64,000 nucleotides of DNA, from contig NC_135555.1 in the NCBI RefSeq assembly GCF_964340395.1, positions 3,513,501-3,577,500 on the forward strand, in the 5' to 3' direction. The position numbers were made by a program, and so were the translations under genes. The notes under the pieces are model-generated. The model saw only the letters and a list, made by a program, of their open reading frames with translations. It was not told where the DNA came from and searched no databases. This DNA comes from Glandiceps talaboti. Its lineage: Eukaryota > Hemichordata > Enteropneusta > Spengelidae. Shown in pieces: positions 1 to 13,700 of this stretch. Position 1 is the first letter of the stretch; each line of letters begins with the position of its first letter.

Positions 1-3000
1 AACTTTCAAAAATAGTGGAATTTAGTGTTTTAGTTGGCAGTTTCTGTGTTCATTTACATTTTATTTTCTGGTCAAAACTTGATCTCATGTATGTAAAAAG
101 AAACACATTTTGGATTCAGCTCATATAACATCTTTTTGGATTCAATACAGGTACAGGTACATGTAAATAACAATACTAATAAATTACCTGAATGTTACCT
201 CAGATTAACTCAAAGTCTGAGCAGGCTTACGTTTATCCAAAAGTTTGACCTGTCACTGTTAGTTGTTTCAAATCAGTTTAAATATCTAATGAACAGTAGA
301 AATCCTACCTTCATTATGTTAGTTATCTAATGTAACAACTGGTACCTTCACTCTGTTTGTTCTTCTTTCTAATAAATGACATCAAAATGATGTTTTTTAT
401 CACAAAGCACACCTGAATAAACCCATTTTATCATTCACTTTTATCAGTACTATTGACTGTTTGATGTAATGACAGTGAGAATAAGATAACCAATATAAAT
501 TGTCTCCTGGGATGACAGGAAAGCAATAGACTGTCATGTAATTAAAGTTTCACCATAGAATGAAGGACAACAACCAGTAATATACTTACAACTTGTCTGT
601 ATCCCCAAAATAAGTCATTGGAGAATAAACCTGTTTATATTGAATTTTTTACCTAACTGTGTGTATTCACCTACAGGCTCAGTAAAGTAATCTTGTGAAA
701 ACTAATATTGTCCTGAAACTTGAAAGACTGGGATATCTTCTCAGTCTCTTTGAATTAGACTTATGAGATAGTGGAATATTTTATTCTGTCCCCAGTCATA
801 TTAAAGGGTTTGTATAGTTATTTTGCAATAAGTGTACATGTACTACTGCAAGCCTATTTTGATTTGTAATGAGTTTCTTTTTAATTTTTGACTTGATTTA
901 TTTCGACTTTGAATTTAATGACCTGTATAGATAGGGGTTGTGTGTAAGATATGTAGCAAATAGTTATTGAAATTTGAAATAGGTAGAACCTAGCCTAGAC
1001 TCAAGGCTTGTTTAATTGTTGTTGATTTGGGATACATTTGTATGACCTTTCTCAAGTCACAGTGAGGTCGTAGCCCAAATTAACTATAAACCTAGAGTCT
1101 TGGCTGTGTACAACAATAAAACTGCTCAAAGCAAGTGGATGAAAGTAATACAGATATATTGCCAATACTTTAGTATATATGCTTGTACTGAAAGGGGGGG
1201 GGGGGACTTTCATCAGGATAATATATTTTATGATTCAATAGATCTGTCAATATTTGGCACATAAATAAATGTAGTGTACATGTCAGATGAAAGGAAATAG
1301 CATAAAATTACCAAGAACCTTATCAGATATGTAGATTTTAATCAAAAGGAGAAGCAAAACCAGTACCATAAAAAAATGACCTTTTACAAATTTGTGGAAA
1401 AGTAAAACAAGAAATGAAACCACATGTAAATAACAATGTCAGTCAACAAATAACTGAGATCATTGAAAAGAATCTAGGAGAAACAAACAAACAAACAAAC
1501 AAACAAACACAAAACATAAACAAAGCTCATGTTTGTTATAATATCACAGAGAGTTAAAACATGTGTTTCATTTGAAATCAACAAAATGTCACAAATCTAA
1601 CATTGCAATGTGACTGCATGGGGCAGCTAAACATTTGAAGAATGACTTTGAATAGGAGTGTCTGTCTGAAATCCTAGTACAGGGGTCTTGGCCTTGACAA
1701 ATACTTCACCCTGGCCTCAGACTGGCCTGGATTGGTATGCCAAGATTCCATTAATATAGGTAGTATCCCGATAACCCAGATAACATTCACACACAGATAA
1801 CTGAGTGCATGCTACCAGTTTGTCCTGTTTTCAGTCATGTTTGCTATTTTTAGGTCAACAACACCATTAAGAATAACATCCTTGTTCAAAGAAGTAGTCA
1901 TTTCGTTTTCAAATATAGGTATTTTGTCATAATTACAAAAATGTAAGGGGCTAGCAAGGTGACATACCTTTCTCATCAATCAAGTCGGAGTACCATCTGC
2001 ATGTATGGGAAATTTGACCTTTGACCTTGATGAGATAGACTGATGTTATGATAGGTTGTCAAATACATACATTTGAAGTCAGGTTGGTTATACCAAACAC
2101 ACACCTATAAAAAAATGTGATTTCTTGTGACTTGTGTCTGATTTAGGTTAGTCTGGATGCCAACTTGGTATCGAGTTATCTGCTGCCTTCAGATTCAAAC
2201 CCAATGGATAGCCTCTATTCTAGACTAGATTTTGTTTTAGTGATCTCTTATTACACAGGTTAATATTATTGTGGTGCTATACAGCATCTGAAAAAAATAT
2301 GATATGGTTTCTTGGAATAAGTTACATTTGTATTATCTTAAGTTGCATTCACTGTATTTTTAAAGAATATCCAATTTTTTGTTTCAATTTCTCCCAAAAT
2401 ATGAAAAAAAAATTGGAATAGATACAAAAATTCAAATTGGTATTCAAAACAGTTGCAATAGGAAGTATCTGTTTATGATGGTCAAAGTCCATTTCATCAT
2501 TGCTGTGATAATTTTTTCAGTTCCATGTTATCAGGAAAAACTTGCATGTACTAGTAGGTACATCGGGGAGCATAGGCTGAAAATTGAATATGTAGTGTAG
2601 TGCTGTGTATAGCTAAACATCTGTTCTATTATACCGGCAGTGTGATATTGTAAACCTGGAAATTTTTGCTAAAGACTTACTTTCACCTGTTTCACTGGAA
2701 AACAACAACGCAAAAATAAAGAGTGCCTAGAATACCTTCTTGTATATGAGCACAATGTACCAGTCAGGTAATTATAGGGGGAGTAGTGAAAATATGTAGG
2801 TGTACAGTTAGCTTGGAATCCATGCGGATTGGATTTTTTTATGTTAGTCTTTCCATGATTGGAAAGATGAATGTAAAAAATCCAGTCCACATGGACTCCA
2901 GGCTCTTTTACAGTATATCATTCAAAGATGCAGGCCAGGGTAGACATCAGATTTGTTTTTTGAATATGTTTATTGCAGACTGCTTGGTAACAATTAAGAT

Positions 3001-4084
3001 GTTGGTGTGAAAAACAGTTATTTTGTAAAGATATGTAAAAGATTGGTAGCAAATGGCACTGCAAAAACGTAAAACTTGACAAGTGATTGTAGTGAAAACA
3101 GATATACATGTGTACCATCATCATGTATACTGAGTATAAATGAAGGTCCCTGGACCAAATGGAAGCTTCTTGGCAGGATTCTCTAGTCTATTGTTAATTT
3201 GATGCACCACTGACACACAACACTTTCTTGTATCCCACCAAAATGTGATATTCTGCTATCTGACGCTACATTGTATGTGGTTACTCACGAAAACCTATTT
3301 ATTTGAGGACATTTTGCTTCTAGTACAAGCTACATATAATATATACAAAATATGTATTTGACAAAGTCAGGAATGTTCACTGTACCAACCTGGTAATTGT
3401 ATTGTAAATTTAATATCTGTATATCCTGTTAGTCTTTTGTGCTTTTTTGATGTCTAAAAAGACTCTAAATGTAGGTTTTAACATCTGCGTAATTCCGTTA
3501 ATGTTCTGTATTTTTCTGATGTTCAAAATGTATGTTGGTTGGATATTCAATGTATATAAAATGGGTCAAGTATTGTTTACTCTAGAACTTCGGGCAATAC
3601 ATCTTGCCACAAGATGTTATAAAACCGAGTCACACTTTTTCTGCCATGTTTGTGTTTCTAATGTATTTATACACTGTACAAAGGTACAGTCAATCCTTGA
3701 TCTGACAAGATAGTAAGAGCAGCTTTTTGAAATCTGTGTATGTATATTTATAGAATGGACTGCTATCTTAAGTCAATGTTTAAAGTAAGTACAGATTTTT
3801 ATACACTGATTACTCATCTCAGTTCATCATGCAGTAATACACATTTTATGTTTGTTGATATTTTCATTTTCAGTATGGTTAATTTCATTATCCACTTGCC
3901 TGATTTGATTTAACTAATCATATGTCCACACAGCTGTTTCTGTTGTGTCTGTCTGTACAGTAGTATTGCTGTTTTACATGCAGGTCGTTATTTGGGATTC
4001 AATTGTATGCAAAGTTCACACAGTACTACTGTGAATATGAACAGTTTGTGTTGAAGCCTTTGTGAAGTAGATGTCACTGTTTTG

Positions 4085-4330
4085 TGGCGTGCCAAACTGA
4101 TGATGTCATTTCAGTGTGGTCCGACAAACTGATGATGTCACTACTTTATGCCTTTACAAACTGATGTCATTGCTATGTCTTCATAAATTGATGATGTGTC
4201 ATATTAAACAGTAGAAAGTACAAACTGATGATGTCACCACTTTGTGCTTTCACAAACTGGTGATGTCATTGCTGTATGTCTTCATAAATTGATGATGTAT
4301 CATATTGTGATTTGTTGTCTCAAAACAGTA
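4085..4330. repeat. Degenerate short tandem repeat
   Basis: The phrase ACAAACTGATGATGTCA and its variant ATAAATTGATGATGT recur at least six times with irregular spacing of 30-60 bases. Confidence 0.65.
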
Positions 4331-4966
4331 GAAACTGCACAAAGTTCACAAATTGATACTGTATTCAAGTCTAGCAACCTTGTATAACTTGTGTGCCCCT
4401 CACCTCATAAAACAACACACATTCATCAATATGATAACGAAATAGAACAACAAAATGCCCTCATACTATAATCACTTATGATACTGTAGTGATTTAACGT
4501 CGTAATTTTCATGAAATCTTCACTTTCTTCACAGTAAAAGAATATATTCCATCTTCATTATATTCAGCACACACTATCAGAGAATGTGGTTTAGCAAGAT
4601 CATAAATAATTATTTACAGCCAACAGTATAAATAAAATCCTTCATTTTCCAGGCAATTGTTAGAATTTTATGACTAAGTTTATGTTTTCCTGTGTGCATA
4701 AATTACATTAGACATTAATCTTTTAAATACAAACGTCTGGTCATGAAAGAGATTCAGACATGAAATTTTAACCTTATCTAGCCAACATTACATCGTCAGA
4801 TGTGAAAGGATAGCTATAAATTATACTAGTATAAAACTTGTGTTAACATCGTTAACGTATTTTTCATTAGTGTGTTCCGAGAAATTTCATTAGTGTGTTT
4901 TGAGAAATTTTCAAGAGATAAACCCATTATGAAATTTGTATACCCAAATCAAGTGTGTTATTAATA

Positions 4967-5325
4967 TATCAATCAATCAATCTTTATTGCATAATAACAT
5001 GCCATAGCAAGCATGGTAAAGCATACAAAAATAACATACAAAAATAAAGTGAATACAATACTATCCTTTAGCCAACTGCTAGAGGACTGTTTACTGAACA
5101 TCCACAAGAAATTTTGCAATAGGAAGTTTATCATCTGAGGTGAAAATATGCAAAAATTTACTTTTGTCATTTAAGGAATGAAAATTTGAATTACTTAATG
5201 GCAAAGAAGAAAAAAATGTCTTTCTTTCATTTGTATGATGAGAAAGAAATAAATGATGAAATTCATCTCTACCATATTTTGACAAATATACTAACATAAA
5301 CAAAAGATTTTCTGGTATCAAAAGA
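4967..5325 (-). mobile_element. 3' end of a non-LTR retrotransposon (LINE), 5'-truncated
   Basis: On the minus strand the frame from 5321 ends in LNDKSKFLHIFTSDDKL followed by IAKFLVDVQ, then stop near 5093. This resembles the extreme C-terminus of CR1/L2-like reverse transcriptases (a K-F-hydrophobic patch followed by an A-K-F helix). The sequence downstream on that strand ends in AATAAAGATTGATTGATTGA, a poly(A)-like signal plus GATT tail as expected of a LINE 3' terminus. No upstream RT motif is present, so only the tail remains. Confidence 0.5.
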
Positions 5326-5668
5326 TTTTACTTATTTAAACTGTACATGTATTCACTTGTCGAATACATTTGACCAGGCTAATAAATCATATACATGTAT
5401 ATATGTATGCCACATGTATACTCCTGAGGCGCCATATTGAAACAATTTCCTGTCAGAAGTGTCATGCAAAATTAACCTCAGACCAATTATTTACTATATT
5501 CCTGTAAAACTGGCCTCTTCATGGCAATTGCATGTGATGTACTATTCATGCAAGTGTATAAAAATTACCCATGGTTGACAGGAATGGCTTGACTACAAGA
5601 CATTTCAGGTCTCCTTACATGTAGTATAAGAGCAGAGTTCCAATCTAAACAGAGACTCTAACTGTAGA

Positions 5669-5860
5669 GTCATGGTGGTCAAATGGTTAGAGTGGGCAAC
5701 TTTGAATCTGTAGTTTGTAGGTTCGAGCCTCACCACCATGTTCGCTTCTTGGGGGCTAAAATCCCTGCACAATATTTGAATCACAACTGTGCTTGTCAAC
5801 CCAGCTGTATAAGTGAGTCCTTGTGGGATAGAGGGTGCTATATGTGAATAATTTAATCCT
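5669..5860 (+). mobile_element. tRNA-derived SINE
   Basis: The 5' head has an A box (TGGTCAAATGG, from 5676) and a B box (GGTTCGAGCCT, 5720-5730). It is closed by a perfect acceptor-like stem: CATGGTGG at 5671-5678 pairs with CCACCATG at 5733-5740. The body continues through a non-tRNA tail with CCAGCTGTATAAGTGAGT. The degenerate anticodon arm and long tail argue against a functional tRNA. Confidence 0.65.
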
Positions 5861-6754
5861 ACTTGCTTTCAGTGGCTGCAATCTAACATTGTGTGCTGAC
5901 CACCAAAATAATGATACAATGTGTATGAAACTATGTAAGTTTTTACCCTATTCCCCACATGTTGTTAATCAGGATTTTCCCTAACCTCCGCAAAAACACT
6001 AGAATAGGTAATTATGGATTGTACGTTGAGATTATCAAAGGTTAGTGTACTTTCTGGTGATATTCAAAATTATCTCTTATGATTCATTAGACAGCTGATT
6101 GTATAGATTTGAGGTTATGTTGAAATGACCCAAAATTGCATGTATCTAAAGCTCACCAATAACAACCCATAAACGAGCCAAAATTAGTCAACCAGCCAAT
6201 CCATAGTTGTGATTGGTACTGCAGGCACACTGCAGTTCAGTGTGTTCATGTACATGTAGTTATCACCATAGATTTGATGATGCAGACTGAACTCGAGCAA
6301 TAATGACAGTCATCATTTGTAAGAGTTTACAACCATCGTTAACTTTAAATAATTAGATTGGAGTATTTTACCATGTGAATGGAAATATGAGGCATGGCAA
6401 TTTACAATTATTGAAGAAAGAACCTAGTTTTAATAATAATAATTACTACCTCATAACCTTACTGCTATGTGAGATAATAATGCATACATAAGTTATGACC
6501 TAGTATCTGTATTCTTAAAGTTCCACAATGCTTTTAAAACCATAGTGTGTAGAAAAGACTTTCAGGCAAGTGGATTTTGACTATACAATGTATCCTCTCT
6601 ACAGACACTTAGTTGATATCCACCCGTGCTAAGGTCCTAAGCTAATGATGAGTGTATATTTACATCATCTTGTTACCTCCAAATGAAATGATTACTTTTC
6701 ACTGATTACAGAACTTTGATTTCAAGGAACTGGGATATGTTATATTAATGTGAA

Positions 6755-7180
6755 ATGTCCCTCGGAAATAAACTCTAAATTTTGCTGTTACTTTGTTCAA
6801 GAAAACTCCAACTAATTCTCAGTTAAAATCAAGAAAAACAATCCATGGTCACCGTACAAATTTTGAAATATAGGTGAAAATGTTATTATGTCATTTTAGA
6901 ATCCAATATGGCAGCCATCCAATATGGCCACCATCCAATATGGCTACCAAATACTACATGTTAACTCTTTGGGAAAGTAAAGGATTGACAATCTGCTTGA
7001 AAACAAGATGATGAACCCCAAATTTCTTTTATTATTTCAAACTGACAAGGATCAAGCTTGCACATGACAAGGCTTGGAGAGATTTTAAGAACTTCAGTAA
7101 AATCTGTCGGGGAGGCACATTCTACTTTAAAGTTCACTGGCTTCAAATCATACTGTCATTGTATATTTGGGCTAGTTTGG
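6755..7180. repeat. Dispersed repeat with an ATCCAATATGGC core, copy 1
   Basis: It shares ACTTTGTTCAAGAAA, AATTAAAATCAAGAAAA, CCATTTTAGAATCCAATATG and the following 200 bases with 25555-26060, in the same orientation. A reverse copy lies at 13485-13700. Around 6900 the ATCCAATATGGC core itself is repeated three times. Confidence 0.75.
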
Positions 7181-8570
7181 ACTCAGTTTGAAATTAGGTG
7201 ACCGTGTCAAAAATAATTATAAGGTAGGGCTATAGAAAGATTGGGTCTGAACAAAATATTCTTTCAACTACTAATGGTTCCACCTATAAGATAGCTCTAA
7301 TGCAGGAACCTGGGCTTCAATCATAGGCCTTTAAACCATCCCGAGCCCTCGCCACATGTGATAACCTAACTTATGATAACCCTGCTAAGGTTAGCAAACC
7401 ATGGTAACAGGGAAGGGAAGCAATACAGTGGCATAGTATATTTTTGCTAATGACATTACTTTTTTATAAGTCGGTGAAGTCTACCCGAGTTCTCCAGTCA
7501 TTTTTACCAAGATTCTCAGTATGGAAAGCTATGAAATGTTTACTTGAAACTTGGGTCTGAAGAAAACCTGACATTGTACCATAATTTTGAGTAGGAACCC
7601 CAGAAAATTAACATGGAAGTTATTGGAACTCAGGTAGACTTTACCTACTTGCCACCCTTAGGAAAAGACACTGTAACCTAATTTATCTATATACTGTGTA
7701 GTAATCCTCTCCAGACTGTCTAGAATCTGGAAGCTTTTCTTAGTCTGTGTGTTAAGTAGGACTGTAGTCTGTCATGTAAACCAAGAAGCTATATTCTTGC
7801 AGACCACTGTATTCAATAACCCCTGACAAATAGAACCAGTCTCTAGAGAATAAATGCAGTGTGCAATTTATTTAATGGAAGAGGCAATCAAGAGGAAAAG
7901 AAAGGTTGAATACTAACAAGGGTAATCTAAAGGTATATATTAATGATATTACGTTTTACCTCTCAAAGTGTCAATTCCCAAAGTTCTACTAAAACCCCCA
8001 TTGCTGCAACAAGGGCATACATGTACTGTATGGTACCTAAAACTATGCTGTGAATACCTGGGGCATTGCACAGGGACATTTTTGTTGCATGGTGTAAATA
8101 CAATTATTATGTATACTATATTTTTTACCCTTGGTAACATTACATAGAAGGAAGTCAAGTAAAAGTTGCATAGCTTTCCATACCTGGTAATGTAATGTCT
8201 TTTGGGAATTTTGGTAAAAAATGACTGGGGGAATTGGGTAGATTTTACTGACTTACCTACTGTAATGCCTTATAGCAAAAACACCAGTTATATCAGTACT
8301 CTTGATGTAGTGTGTGGACATCAGTGAAGTATATTAAAACTTAAGGTATGTCAATCTGTGTGTTTAAATTTACATAGTACTGTTACATAATTATGTAACA
8401 GTGATTATTTGTACCAGTGTATATGCCTACTAGTGATATTTGCACTTCAGTAACATCATTGCATACCTCTATGCGAAATTGAAAATATATGCAAATGAGG
8501 GAGCAATAATCCCTTGCAGTGTTTTGTTCATGAAAATGAAGTGACCACACATTATTTTTGATGGAAATAT

Positions 8571-8656
8571 GCTGGTTGTAACAAGTTCCAGTTGTTAATA
8601 CTGGCCTGTCTCTGGTTGTAACAAGTTCCAGTTGTTAATACTTGCCTGTCACTGGT
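8571..8656. repeat. Two-copy direct repeat, about 40 bp
   Basis: The string beginning TGGTTGTAACAAGTTCCAGT and running through GTTAATACTGGCCTGTC occurs twice back to back with one base difference (ACTGG versus ACTTG). Confidence 0.85.
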
Positions 8657-9930
8657 TGTAGATTTCATCAGGTATAGGCTATCAATTATCATGTAATGTG
8701 TCAGGATGTAAAAAATCAAGAGTAACTTCAGTAAGTCATTACATTACAAAATGCCCCCCCCCCCCCAAAAAAAAAAAGAAAAAAAAAATGGCTCCAAGAG
8801 TCCAATTACAGCTATTGTAAGCTGTTTTGAACAAATAATTTTTCAGAAAGGTTTGATATAAGTGAAACATGTTTTAAGTTCTGACATAAAATACGGTGAT
8901 TCGTTGAATGTTTATATTAAGTTATACAAATTCATGAATATTTATTAACTACATAATGTTCTAATTTTGTTCATTTAGTTTATTACATTTGTAATTAATT
9001 CTCTGCACAAAGACAACAGACCATAACAGTCTTTGCTTCATTGCACTCTAGTGTTAACAGTGAAATAAAAGCCCAGTGAATATAGCTGAAAGATCAACAT
9101 AGTGAAATTCTAAACCCAGCTAAATATTAATCCCTGTTTTGTATGTTCAGTCTATCTAATAACCTATATAGCTAATGGCAATACCAATACACTGTGAGTA
9201 TTATCTTGGCAGTGTTTCATGTTTATGATCAGAATGCCTGCTAGCACCTGATCTTTCAGTTTCAGTAGACAGTACATGTTGACCACACAGAGCATTTAAC
9301 CAATTATCAAGTGCCAATGGAATTCATGATGTTTATTTACAGGTATTTGTTACAACAGGAAGTGGCTCTCTCATAAAAGGGAAAGACTAAACAAATTGGT
9401 TGAAAGCCACTGAATTGCACTGACCCAGCCGTCGTCCTCACCCTCACCATTTGTTGGACCATTATGCATAGTCTGACTAGTGGTCCATTCAGATGGGTCA
9501 TGTATTGGCTGATGTTACGCAAACGGACAAAACATCGTCTGATGTGATAATGTATGAATACCTAACCTGTAGGTGTGGTCCACAGCAGACTTTTCTCACC
9601 CTGTGTATGGCTGTCTGTAGCTTGGGTCCACATTGTCTTGTTCTACTTTATATATTACCTCAGAATAATTTCTTTCCAGTTCTACATACATTACAGACCA
9701 GAATCCACTGTACACTGTAATAATTAATGCACATTGTGTTGTTCAGCCCTAGTTTCTAAACCACAGACTATGTAGCACGAATGTCATATCTTACAGACAT
9801 GTTTTGGAGAAATCACTGTTATTAGGAGAGCTAGTCAATAAAAGTTTCATTACCTAAGGTGAAAGTGTATTTGAAATATTGATAAACACTCTTTTACATA
9901 GACTTACATGAATGTGAGACATCCCAGAAC

Positions 9931-9964
9931 CCCACCACCACCACCACCACCACCACCACCACCA
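9931..9964. repeat. CCA trinucleotide microsatellite
   Basis: Eleven CCA units. Confidence 0.96.
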
Positions 9965-11531
9965 TTCCAATCTGTGGCAAAAAGATCATTATCTACATTC
10001 TGCCAAGCCATATATCTTAGAGGGGATCCCAAGATCTATGGTCAAGCTAACCATCTAGACAGAATTAAATTACTGCTTTAAAGTTGTACAAGTCATATGG
10101 TATATTTTCTTGCTGGATTCCATGCATCATTTGTATTCAGCCCTCAAGGCATGATGTCATCAGTGCACGTCTTTGAAAGGTTTGATTCATGGACAACAAG
10201 TACAAACTGCTAACTAGACAAGTAAAAGTATGCCCATTGAATAGGATATGCATTATTTTCCCCTTCTAATAAATGTCTATGGTAGACAATTTCCACTCTA
10301 ACATTTGAAGTAATTTTGGCATCATTCACTAGTGGCTGTCAGTGTTCTTTCTCCAAGGATTTGAAGACTTTTCAAATTAGGGAAAGGGGAGAAGGTGACT
10401 TGCCTGAAGGAGCAATTTACAACAGATATTATGGTACTATGGTAGACGCAAAATGAGAATTTGAAATACAAGTGAGAAAGGAAAGGGAGTAGAAAATGAG
10501 GATCCCATATTGGTATGGATGGCTGCCTCCATGGATTTTTTTATTTCCCTTGCTGTTTCAGAACAGGCCATGTGACTACATATGTAGCATGCAAATAAGT
10601 GGACAACTGTCAGCCATCCATCAGTATTTTCAAGGTCTAAAACTTGATTCTTTACAAGTCCTAGTCTGATTTGCAGACAGTACTTACTGGACTTGTTCCT
10701 GATTGTTGACCCTTCATTCTTTTGTGATGTTTTTTTTAATAGTCATTCAACCTGGTATGATTTGACTTTGAATTGTAACATATTTATCGGATAGTTAATT
10801 GAAGCCAATGTTGAACTTGATATGCCATTTTGTTTTCTGTGTGTATTTTGGCAGAACAGAGAATGAATGGTCAAGTGAACTCCAAGCCTGTATTTATAGA
10901 TACAACTATCATTTGCTGATAACGTTTTGGCAGGACACTGTCACATAATGACTGGACAACATTCAATTCAAAGCCTGTATTGTGTAGATGCAGCTATCAT
11001 TGTCTGTTTACATCTTTCCAAGGGAAAACATTCAGAAGTAATCTCTCTGTTTGCAAGAAGGACTACACAAGTCCCTACGAGTGCACTTCTCAAAACAATA
11101 CTTTGGTGAAGTTTTTACACACAGTTTATTTTTGAAATTATGGTGTAAAAGGAATTCATTGTTATCCTTGAACAGTACCTGTACAGTGTGACCCAGTCAA
11201 CAATGACTTGACTGGAGTAGAGTACATGTTTATAGTCCCTTTGTACACCTACCTGCCATGTTATCTGATACATAATTCACAGAGGTAGACATGTTTAGGT
11301 TGACTTTATTCCTGAATTTGTTGATGTGGATACCAATATGTAGGGTGACGTCTCCATTGATGTATAGACACCAAGAAAACATCCCATGAAATGAAAAAGA
11401 CTAAATATATGTCAGTTGTACCACCTCTAAACAAATAGTGATTAGCAGTAACTGGAGAATTTGAGAGGGCATTTATGTCATGTAAAAATTAAATAACACA
11501 TTCTTGAAGTTATACGTGGTGAAGAATTGAA

Positions 11532-11549
11532 TGTGTGTTTGTGTGTGTT

Positions 11550-11599
<50 letters not shown>

Positions 11600-11627
11600 T
11601 GTGTGTTTGCGTGTGTGTGTGTGTGTA
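11532..11627. repeat. GT dinucleotide microsatellite
   Basis: About 95 bases of GT with occasional TTT and GC interruptions. Overlapping VCVCV and THTHT frames are artefacts. Confidence 0.97.
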
Positions 11628-11636
11628 TAACGATAC

Positions 11637-12400
11637 ATGTTCAATGTTATACAATGATATAAACATAATTAAAAATGCAAATTGGTACAGACTCAATATT
11701 ATTTGTAATTATGCTTTCATAATATATTCAGCTACACACATATTATTTACCTGTAGGCGATTCAATACACTTTGATGGACAAATGTACATGATCAAGGCT
11801 TGATCCCATTCATCAAAAATCCTGGCGTATATTTTCTTGTGTAAAACAACCCCTCTCATGCATGAAGTTGTCTGGTTGTCGGTGGCCTAGCGGTTAAACC
11901 ACTTGCCTCTTACCACTGCGGTCGGGGTTCGAACCCCATTCAGGGTTCGATTAAAGTTACTACGCTGTAAGTAAGAAGAGTGTCGTTCAGTTTGACTCTA
12001 CCGAACAACGCAGGTTTTCCCCGGGTACTCCGGTTTCCTCCTGCATTAACACTGAACCAATGAGGGATGGCCCTCACTGGACTTCTTGGGAGACAAGTGT
12101 TTATGTGGTTAAAGAACTATCCAGTATAAATAAAGATCATAATAAAGTATTGAATACACATGTTATACAACATTATAAAACATAATTAAAAAATGAAATG
12201 GGAAGCAGACTCAATATTGTATTTAATCATGTTTATGTCGTCAAGTAAATGTTCAGCTACACACAGGTAATTTTAATTGTCGACGATTCAATACACTCTA
12301 CCTGTAGGTGATTCAATACGAAATTGATCAAGGCTTGATCATGTGCATTGAAAGTCTTCAAGTATGTCATTTAGTGAAAAACACCCAGTTCTCCAATTGC
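11637..12400. repeat. Pair of diverged direct repeats flanking the SINE
   Basis: Copy A (about 11637-11870) and copy B (about 12152-12400) share TTATACAA, AAACATAATTAAAAA, CAGACTCAATATT, TTCAGCTACACACA, CGATTCAATACACT and TGATCAAGGCTTGATC in the same order. They are collinear but diverged, with the SINE between them. Confidence 0.7.
11878..12147 (+). mobile_element. tRNA-derived SINE with conserved central domain
   Basis: The A box TGGCCTAGCGG lies at 11883-11893 and the B box GGTTCGAACCC at 11926-11936. They are followed by the GC-rich block 12011-12044, which contains CCCCGGGTACTCCGGTTTCC. From memory this block matches the deeply conserved SINE domain seen across many invertebrates (Nin-DC type). 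The element ends in an AATAAAGATCATAATAAAG tail. It sits between two diverged direct repeats. Confidence 0.75.
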
Positions 12401-13484
12401 AGATATATTTGATAGTGTTGTGCATTATATCCTGTGGTCAATGTTAGCCTCACATCGGGAATAGAGACAAAAGTTTCTATTTAGATTTACCCCAGTATCC
12501 TCAAAATCTTAAAATCCATCCCAGAAGACATTTCTTATCCGATGAAGTATAAAGCTTATCACAGATAAAGACGTGATGTCTTGATGTAAGCATGTAAGTT
12601 TTGAAGTATTCGATACCATTACAAGACTTCATATCAGAAGTAATAAATTCCAATATTGTATACATCACTGATTTTGTAAGTTGTGCCAAACACAACATTT
12701 GATTAATTTTTGATTTGGGACCAATATTATATTTCGGAATCAATTGCTCTAATTCATGACTAAATCTTGTACATATAGGATATACACCGTCAACTAACTT
12801 CACATCGCTTGGGGATACATAATTATGAGAATCAATCATAAATATGTCATTGTGGAGTATTTATTATATAATATGCCTTTGTATTATAAAACAGAAATTA
12901 TGTGGGTATGTCGCTGGGAAGGAAACTAGTATAAGTCAGGAGAATCTCTCAAATTGACCGTGAAAATTCAGTGTGTATAGGTACATTTTCATCGTTTGAG
13001 GTGTAGAACCAGTTAGAAGAATTGTACATTTTTGATAAGGGGATTAGATTGTAATCTGATCCAAAAATTTGCATAAACATATCAGGTACATGTAGCTTTG
13101 AATTGCTTTAAGAAAATGAGGTTAAAGAATTGTAAATTTCTTATGAAGAGGATCTTTTACTGAGAGATATATTATATATTCAGCTATTGAGTTTTGCAAA
13201 TAATCTGACTGGGTGAATTTTCACTGTAGTGAGGAAATGAAATTTCCTGACTTGATCATGTATTACAGGCAAATTTCATGTATGATGAATATAGAATAAT
13301 GCACCATGGGAACCAATCTCCCTGTAGACAGACATTTAAGTTTTATTTTAATCTTAACAGACTTTGCCACATGATAGCTGTTCCTGGTCCTTTTGAAATT
13401 ATGAAAGAAGATTAGGGGTTTAATACCGTATTTGCAAGGAAATTGACAGTCTTTCATTTTCCCTTATTGAGTTTAATATTTATA

Positions 13485-13700
13485 ACACAGTATTTGGTAG
13501 CCATATTGGATTTGAAAATGACTAAATTTTGATATCATTTTGATTTCTGTTTTAAATATCTGTAAGGTGACCCCTGACTTTATATTGTCTTGAGTTTAAT
13601 CAAGAATGGGTTTGAGTAACAGCAAAAAGTGTAAAGAGTTTACTTTCAAGGAACTTTTACGATAAACATGTACAGTATCAGAATGATGAATATTTCAAGT
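13485..13700. repeat. Dispersed repeat with ATCCAATATGGC core, reverse copy
   Basis: Reads GGTAGCCATATTGGATTTGA, then a reverse complement of the TTTAATCAAGAATGG and AGCAAAA parts of the family at 6755-7180. Confidence 0.6.

Noticed and set aside
5671-5740. Possible functional tRNA gene
   Set aside because: A and B boxes and an acceptor-like stem exist, but the anticodon arm is degenerate and the unit is followed by a SINE body.
11527-11775. CVCVCV/THTHTH open frames
   Set aside because: GT microsatellite artefacts.
11878-11945. Possible functional tRNA gene
   Set aside because: Head of a SINE: it runs directly into the conserved SINE central domain and AT-rich tail.
12501-12839. 112-codon minus-strand open frame
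   Set aside because: No recognisable motifs and no convincing splice sites; left unannotated rather than forced.
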